Notes under the pieces: model-generated
What the model was told of the DNA's origin: nothing
The model's database searches: none
The model's input: the letters and a program-made list of their open reading frames with translations, nothing else
Translations under genes and position numbers: made by a program
Shown here: piece after piece, positions 56,520-64,000 of the stretch
Layout: each line of letters starts with the position of its first letter
Position numbering within the stretch: position 1 is the first letter of the stretch
Source: Diphasiastrum complanatum
Lineage: Eukaryota > Streptophyta > Lycopodiopsida > Lycopodiales > Lycopodiaceae
DNA: 64,000 nt
Assembly: GCA_029204225.1 (NCBI GenBank)
Contig: CM055092.1
Location: forward strand, 11,798,310-11,862,309
Direction: 5' to 3'

Positions 56520-59500
56520 CCCTCCTTCACTGGAAATGCATAACATAACATGAAGTAACTTCTAGAAAGAGAAAAATGTAACTTGATGTTCGAACTTCAT
56601 GTCGCCAAATAAACTTTGCACTGAAGAAGTCAAAATCTCATCCCCAATCATGTCCAACATATAAAAAGAAAAGAATGCATAATAATGAAGCATCAAGTCG
56701 AAGGGTGAGGATTTGCATGCTCCATCCGAAGTCGTTGGCAATAAGTCGAAACATGGATTGGTAATCCATCATAGGCTCCCACATCATTCGAAAAAACTTC
56801 TTACCGTTAAGGACAGTAAAAAAAGAGTACCAAACTCTTTTGGCATCACATCCTCCCAAACCTTACCATCAATGACTTGCTCACATAGAATAGGCAATGT
56901 ACCAACATCATGATGCAGAGTAAGTGTAGAACCAAAAAAATTAGCAAGAGGTACTAATTTTAAAGAGGCATGTGCCTTCCCTTCATAGTAAGACATTTCT
57001 TTGCTATTCTACAAAGTCTCCAATAGCCGACAAAAAACTGTTATGAGCTGACTTTGCTGCCCAAAGTGTTCCCAACATGGACCATGTTGTCCATAATCTT
57101 CCGCAGGCTGTTCCTGAACCATAATGGACTGCTCATGATGTAAAATGAGCTATAAATGACCAAAAGAAGATGACTAAACCTGTTGTCCAATGTCTTCATC
57201 ATAAAAATTTAGCAAACTATCAAGAGATGCATCAACGATGGCGTCATCAAAGTTGTCCCTCAAAGAGGTATGGGATGACATAGAAGATTCTTTAAGTAAT
57301 GAAAAATTCTCTCCAAACAAATGCTTGCTCTTAACACTTTGAATAAAAGTACTATTTGACACATGTTGACTCCCTCCTCGATTAGTACAATATGGTTCCA
57401 AAGAGTGCTTGTATTTTTCGGCCTTTGCTAAAACATCAAATTGAAAAGGTCTCACATGAAACTTTTCACTAGTGCATCCATCGCATGCATCAACTTGCGG
57501 TGACTTGAAAAAAGAAGATTGCTTCAACATCTACTCAATGTATCGTTGTTGAAAGATGAAGATTCTAGTCCTATGTGAAAGATTAACAAGAACCCAAGTG
57601 TGGTTTTTCATGAGTGAGTTGTACTCCTCTTGTATCACATCCTCCCAACATTTTACTCCTCTGGCTTGCTCATAAAAAACAGGTTCTATTACACCATCCT
57701 CAATAGAAATAAGAGCAAAATAAAAAAAATCAGCAAATTCTACTGATTTAGTAGAGGCACGAGTCTTCCCTTTATAGAAATGATCCACTTTGCTATCCTG
57801 TAAAGTCTACAACAACCATTTAGGGGCTAGTTTGGGCTGTCCAACAATTTTACCTTTGTCAACACTTCGCTGTCCAAAGTGTTTCGATCTTGGACCTTGT
57901 TGTCCAATGTTTTCCGAACTTGGACCTTGCTGTCCAATGTCTTCAACAGGTTGCTCTTCACCATAAATAGGTTCTTCTTGATGAACTATGGGCTGCAAAA
58001 TTGAAGTAGTGGGTTGCCCACTAGAAGTTGATGGCAGTCCCTTCTCTTCATGATTAGATGGCAAAACCAAATATGGAAGTATTTCAAGATATGCATCATG
58101 GGGGAAGTCCCCTTTCATGACATGAGTGGGCATAACATCATAGGAGGTCTTTTCATCAAAATGAACATCACGACTCACTATGATTTTATTAGTATCCATA
58201 TTAAACAACCTATAGCCCTTGCTTTTGCTACTATAGCCAACAAATATGCATTTAACTCCTTTATCATCAAGCTTGGTTCTTAGCTTATCGGGAATGAAAG
58301 CATAAGCCATGCAACTAAAGATGCGTAAGTGAGAAATAGTAAGCTTCTTACCATACCAAACTTCATAAGGAGTTAATACGTTCAAGGCTTTAGTAGGACA
58401 CCGATTACTAATGTAAGCCGCCGTTATAACCGCTTCAGCTCAAAACTTGTGAGGTAGGCTCTTTGCCTTGAGCATGCATCGAGCCATCTCCATGATAGTG
58501 CGATTCTTTCTTTCGGCAACACCATTTTGTTGAGGTGTGTAAGGGGTTGTCATTTGATGATGGATACCTTTGCTTTGAAGATAAGTACTGAACGTATTCT
58601 TTATATATTCCCCTCCTTGGTCGGTACGTAAGATCTTCAAAGAGTGCCCAAACTGGTTTTCCACTATTGCTAGAAACTCCTTCATAGAATAAATCCATGT
58701 AAATCTTGAAAGGTCATCAATAAAAGTAACAAAGTACTTAAACCTTCCAATGGATTCAGTCCTCATTGGACCACATACATCACTATGAACCAAATCAAAT
58801 TTGCCATCAACTCTAATAGTTCCATCAATTGGAAAAGCTTGCCTTTGAAAATTTCCAAGTATGCATCCTTCGCATACATGTCCTTCGAGATGCTCAATAT
58901 TAGGAATGTCTTCAACCATAGTGAATCTCTTCAACATCTTCAAGCTAGCAAAGTTGAGATGTCCAAACCTAGCATGCCTAATTCAGCCAATTCCAAAGAA
59001 TGTGAACTTGATGCAACAAGAAAAAAAATTAATGAAGCTCTTTGCTCATAGGTATCCATAAGGAACAATCCACCACGTAATGTTCTTGAAGCAATGATCA
59101 TAAGAGATCTCTTTGGGTCTTTGATAAGACATCTGTCTTCTTTGAATTCCACAACCAATCCTTGGTTCATAATTGTAAAGACCGAAATGAGATTCTTTTT
59201 TATTTTTGGAACATAAAGTACATTACGAATGTACTCCTCACCATTGGGTAAGATAATGGGGATCACTCCAATACCTTTGATAGGATAAGAGGTGTTATCA
59301 ACACCTTGAACTTTGCTTCCATCATGCACTTTCCCAAGCTTTGTGAAGACTTCTTTGTGATAAGTCATATGGCATGTGGCCCCGCTATCAATCACCCAAT
59401 CAATAGATGAAAAAACAGCAACTTGTAAAGTTGAAGATGAGCTATTTTTTGCTGAAAAACTAGCAAGATTTGAAGTGGCAAAAATTTCGTCTTGAGGAGA

Positions 59501-60000
59501 GATGAGATTATTAGTGACAAAAGCATAATCATTATTGAAAAGATTATCCTCCTTTCCAAATTGTTGTTCCAAAGTAATGATTGCGGTACTTGTATTGTTA
59601 CCTTTCTCTTTTTCCTTTGCAAGCCTCTTCCTACATTCTTTGATGTGATGCCCAAACTTCTTGCAATACTATCCTTTTAAATCAGGAGAAAGATGAACAT
59701 GCAAAGTTTAGGTCCATATAGGCCTTACTTGCACATGATATTGTTGTGCTTGTGCATCTCGTCGATCCCACTTCTTTTGCTCATCGGAAGACACCTCCGT
59801 AGATGATGAAATAGTTGTTCTAGATGGTGTAATAGTTGCCAAGATAGGTGGCCTCTCTTCGTTACCATTAACTACTTCCCACAAACCTTTAGCAATTAGA
59901 ATTTTTTTATCATGTAGCACCACAAGGAATAGTTTGTGCCATCTAGCCTATCTTCATTAAATTAAGAACCAATAGACTCCGATTCTTTAGCCATAACAGA
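56520..60000 (-). pseudogene. Copia gag-protease-integrase, degenerate, lacking RT core
   Basis: Minus strand. Gag starts at about 59992 (MAKESESIGS, then NEDRLDGTNYSLWCYMIKK) and soon breaks. Protease near 59390: WVIDSGATCHMTYHK. Pre-integrase to 58940. Integrase 58943-58440 keeps EGCILGNFQRQAFP, the catalytic Asp in DLVHSDVCGPM, and QQNGVAERKNRTIMEMARCM with the Glu. IN C-terminus 58385-57807 (KCIFVGYSSKSKGYRLF) ends in a Gln/Gly-rich linker. The RT lead-in (CWEDVIQEEYNSLMKNHTWVLV) occurs at about 57640 and again, diverged, at about 56860, so the region was duplicated; the RT core and RNase H are missing. The LTR of the next element cuts it at 60205. Confidence 0.88.
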
Positions 60001-60205
60001 AAAATCAGCTTGTAGTAGATAGGAAATAGACTTTCCAAGACAAAATCTACTCAAAGGGCAACAATCTCAAAGTTGAAATTATGAGCACAATAGATTGCGA
60101 TACTCCGCATGCAATTTTCTCAACAAGTAATGAAATAGGTGGTTGATTTCTGCACAAAAAATAGAATGCTCACAAATATGTAGACTTCTAATGAAGTCTA
60201 AACCT

Positions 60206-60890
60206 GTGAAAAATTGGCTACAATGGCAAATCTAGCCATGTAGAATATTGTCCATTTTGTCAATATATTTTGTTAGTCACTTGAATGGCCAAAGTGACAC
60301 TTGTAAATCCACACCTAAAGTAGGTTACCACAAGTTAAGAGGAGTGGTTGTGCTCATTTAGTAGTGATTCCTACTTTGTAGGATCTAGACCATGATTTAT
60401 GATGAGATTTGTACCTACCATGTACCTACCAAGCATGACTCTTGGATCTAGGCTAGGGTTTTCACATTAGGGCAAGAAAGTTGAGTCTACTTCCTTATTA
60501 CATGCTGGATTTTCACCTAGCTTGGCAAAGGAAGTGTCTTTTACTATGTATTCCCATTCTCCATAGTGAGAAGATAGAAACTTTTTGGAGCCTCAAGGAG
60601 AAACTCGAGTTTTCTCTCTATGTATTGTGATTGCTTTTGATTCCAATGAAACCCAGCTTTGGCACACTTCAAGCTCTGTCTACAGCCTGATTTTCACATG
60701 TGGGAACTTGGATTATAGTTTATGATCAATGCTCTGATTGTCTCTACTTATTTTCTATCAAGCTACTAAACTAGATCTTGTTTTCTGATGACTAGTATCT
60801 GATAGATTGTTTAACAAGCACACAATCAACCTTGTGGATCATTCAAAGATCCATTTATGGTCCTTAGTACTCTACTTTTCACATGGTATC
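60206..60890 (+). repeat. Copia 5' LTR, 685 bp, followed by primer-binding site
   Basis: TGTGAAAAATTGGC to TACTTTTCACA, then TGGTATCAGAGCC at 60887-60902 give or take the shared CA. It is a diverged relative of the LTRs at 49401 and 52926 and lies directly against the minus-strand Copia remnant. Confidence 0.9.
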
Positions 60891-63800
60891 AGAGCCAAGT
60901 ACAAGGCTATTGATCAGTGTTTGAAACTAATCTGGTTTTAGCAGGTTTTTGGTGCAAAAAGCTAGCATTGGAAGGGCGAGCTGGTATCTTGGATTTGTTG
61001 AGGGGATTTGATCCCAAACTTTTTGTGGATCAAAATCCGTACTGTTCACACATGTGGGCAACTCTGAACCAGCATTTAAAATCCCATATTCATTGGATCA
61101 CTGTAATTTCATCTGGTGCAAATCCTAGGATAAGCTACCAAGATCACTTGCCATTAATTAGTTTTGAATTTGTTTCATGATAACTAATTAATCTAGGCTG
61201 ATTTCAGACCTTCTTAAAGTGAGAACCAGTTCTAGAAAGTACATCAAAGTGAAAGAGAGAGATAGAGTCATTCTATTGTCCAAAAATAGCCAAGATTGGC
61301 AAAATTTGCTTGAGAGTAGTTTTCACTTCATCTTAGCTTCATTCCAGCTTTGTGATGGAGTGATAGAACTATGATTACAAGTCCATCTATTGGATTAGAA
61401 GTCAACATTTGAGTGAAACACTGCAAGTTAGAAACCTTTGTGAGTTTCAAGTTCAAACAAATCGATATCTTGTGTGTAGAATTTCACTAGTAAGATGGGA
61501 TCTGCTGAGCATACCTTCTAGAAGCTAGTGAGAGGTTAAATTCTACCAATTATGCTATTTGGAAAGTGAGGATGGAGTCACTCATGGTGCTCCAGGATCT
61601 CTATGAGTTTTTGATTGATGATGAAAATGAACCTCTAGGTGCACAGGAGTTAGCTAAATACATGAGAAAATCTAGGCTTGCACTTCACTGTGTGAAGATG
61701 AATGTAAGCAATGATTTGTTGAGGGAAGCATCAGCTTTTACTAGTGCTAAAGAGGCTTGGAAATCTTTAAGATCAATCTATGAGTCTGGTAACACTTCGA
61801 GGGTACTTGATCACATGTTTATGTGCTCAGAATCAAGTCTCTTAATAGGGAGTTAGCTTCCATTGAAGAGAAGATTCAAAACAGTGAGCTTGTTCAGATT
61901 GTCCTTAATGGTCTAGGGAGTGACTTTTCAAATTTGGTCCAAGCTTTGAAATCCAAGACACTTTGCCCACTATAGAAAAGCTTCACAGTGTATTAGTGGC
62001 TGAAGAGTGTAGGATGATGCATACTAATGCAAGAATGAATTTATTTCTCTACAGGATGGTGATGAGAAAGCTAATTTCTTATTCAAAGACAAGAAGAAGA
62101 CCAATGGCAAGAAGAAGCACTTCAAGGAGACCAAGGAGGAGGATGAGGCTTCAAGCTCAAAGGGCAAGATCAAAGACAAGTCCAAGTACAAATGTTTTTT
62201 CTATGGAAGGAAAGGACATTTTGCATCAAAATGTCTCAAGAAGAAGAAGGCACAAGAGAGCAAACAAGGCAACATTGCACACCAGGAGGAGGAGGAGGAT
62301 GAAGAAGAGTCATCCTTGATGGTTTCCAACAAACTACCATCATCCAAGAGCAACACCAATGATTCTTGGTGGATTGATAGTGGGGCTAGCTCTCACATGA
62401 CATAGATCAATCTATACTACAAGTAGTCAAGAATGTAAGATAAGTGGAATAGGAACCATTCCATTGTATGTTGGATCATACAAAAGGATGAATCTTGAGA
62501 ATGTTCTTTATGTTCCTAGGTTAATCAAGAATTTGCTTAGTGTTGGCCAGTTATGGATAATGGCCTTGATGTACAATTTAAGCATGGAGTTTGTTCCATC
62601 CTTAGAAATGATGAATGTATAGCCAAAGGCTTTAATCAAGGTAGATTGTTTAAGCTTGATGCTAATATTGCAGTGGAGAGTGTTAACTTGGCAAAGATGG
62701 AGTTATCAAAGGTGGAACTATGGCACAAAAGGTTGGGCTACCCCAACTTCAAAGCCATGGAATCTATGGTTGCAAAGGAGTTTGTAGTTGGACTCCCCAA
62801 GCATTTGTCAAAGTGTGGGAAGAGATGTGAAGCATGCAGCCTCTCAAAGGCTCACAAACTACCCTTCTCAAGATCTACATCAAGATTAAGCTCTCCTCTT
62901 GAACTCATCCATTCAAATGTTCATAGTTTTTCACATGAGTCTAATGGTGGTGCCAAGTATTATGTAGTCTTCATTGATGACTATTCTAGATATTGTTGCA
63001 TGTACCTCTTGTCTAGCAAATCTATGGTGTTTGATTCTTTTGTAAAGCTCACGATTTTGGTAGAAAATCAACTTAGTAACAAGATTCAGGTATTAAGGAG
63101 TGATAATGGAGGTGAATATATCACCAATAAGTTGATTAACTTTTGTAGTTCTAATGGCATAAAGAGGGAGTTGTCATGTCCATACACCCCTCAACAAAAT
63201 GGAGTGAGTGAGAGAAGAAATAGATCTCTTTGTGAGTGTGCTAAGGCCTTAAGGCTAGATGCTTCTCTATCCAAACCATTTTGGGGTGAAGCAATAAGTT
63301 GTGCTAATTATTTGTGCAATAGATTGCCAAGCCAAGCATTGGAGGAATCACACCATTTGAAGCTTTATTTGGAGAGAAGCCCAATCTCAAGGATCTCAAG
63401 GTTTTTGGATCCACTTGCTATGTACACCAATCCTTGGATAAGAGAAAGAAGGGTGATGCAACATCCATCAAAGGCATCTTTGTGGGATATGGTGAGAATA
63501 GCATAGGATATAGAGTCCTCAATCCCATCACTAGCAAGGTGATAGTGAGTAGGAATGTTATTTTTGATGAAGGACATGCTTGTGATTTGGATGATAATGC
63601 TACTAATCATTTTGATGCCAAGGATCATGCTAGGATGGAGGAGGAGCTTCCAAGTGAAGAAGAACTTGAGGAGCCACCTCAAGATGCAAGAACTCCAAGA
63701 ACTCCAAGAAGATCTACAAGGGCAAGGACTGAGCCATTGAGGCTCACCTATGATGGTCAAGGTGATCAAAGGGAAGGCTCATCATCTCTCACATATTACA

Positions 63801-64000
63801 CATTTCTTACTTCAATTTTAGGTGAGCCAACATGCTATGAAGATGCTTTTAAATCTAAAAGTTGGATGGATGCTATGCAAGTAGAGTATGATGCTCTCAT
63901 TAGGAATCATACTTGGGATCTTGTGGATCTTCCTCAAGGGAAGAAACCTCTTGATTGCAAGTGGGTATTTAGATTGAAGTATAATAAAGTTGGATCAATA
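60891..64000 (+). pseudogene. Copia internal region (gag to start of RT), frameshifted, continues past window
   Basis: Gag ATG at about 61497; one G is missing near 61508 compared with the copy at 50559, shifting the frame at once. Gag body 61566-61830 (GNTSRV, NDLLREASAFTSAKEAW) is shifted again near 61830-61850. Zinc knuckle near 62195 reads CFFYGRKGHFASKC, with the second Cys replaced by Tyr. Protease WWIDSGASSHMT near 62370 is followed by a stop and a deletion. Pre-integrase and integrase 62553-63506 are open: ELWHKRLGYPNFKAM, RCEACSLSKAHKLPFSRSTS, FIDDYSRY, RSDNGGEYI, PQQNGVSERRNRSL. The usual catalytic Asp of HSDV is Asn (LIHSNVHSF). The RT lead-in (SWMDAMQVEYDALIRNHTW) reaches the window end. 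Confidence 0.9.

Overview
This is nuclear DNA from a land plant, most likely a seed plant with a large, repeat-rich genome. The evidence is one intron-rich eukaryotic gene of plant type, plant Ty1/Copia and chromodomain Ty3/Gypsy retrotransposons primed by initiator tRNA-Met (TGGTATCAGAGCC), and hAT and Mutator-like DNA elements. The species cannot be read from the sequence.

The only host gene I can support is a tRNA nucleotidyltransferase (CCA-adding enzyme) on the + strand. I assembled it as 15 exons from 5082 to 45800. All 14 introns are GT-AG, all phases agree, and the product is 592 residues. Exons 1-10 lie in the first 5.6 kb. Intron 10 is about 21.8 kb and intron 12 about 10.9 kb; both are swollen by transposons. 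Exons 13-15 lie near 44-46 kb. An N-terminal extension with later in-frame Mets suggests organelle targeting by alternative starts.

Layout: 1-2480, minus-strand Copia remnants. 2600-5080, GA microsatellites and GA-rich degenerate repeats upstream of the gene. 5082-10632, exons 1-10. 10633-32411, intron 10, which holds a Copia element (12171-13942 on minus and 19128-22806 on plus), an outer Gypsy element inside it (13943-17154 on plus; 22807-23497 and 29882-30463 on minus) and a complete inner Gypsy element (23498-29881, TSD CCTCG). The opposite orientations, shared LTR variants and near-matching TSDs are best explained by a large inversion that cut a nested Copia/Gypsy pair in two. 30655-31153, a hAT-derived fragment. 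32412-32973, exons 11-12. 32974-43852, intron 12, with a Gypsy remnant, a full hAT element (36392-40844, 8-bp TSD), a duplicated intron block and a hAT-type MITE. 43853-45800, exons 13-15 and a second MITE copy.

Downstream of the gene, 45801-64000 is intergenic: a Copia RNase H relic, a minisatellite, a Mutator-like element with 9-bp TSD (47773-48631), a Copia element with 5-bp TSD and a 595-codon gag-rich ORF (49401-53624), unrecognised exon-like sequence near 54.5 kb, a degenerate minus-strand Copia (about 56.3-60.2 kb) and the 5' part of another Copia (60206 to the window end). No tRNA, rRNA, CRISPR or bacterial feature was seen. All statements rest on reading the sequence by eye; no alignment or database search was run.
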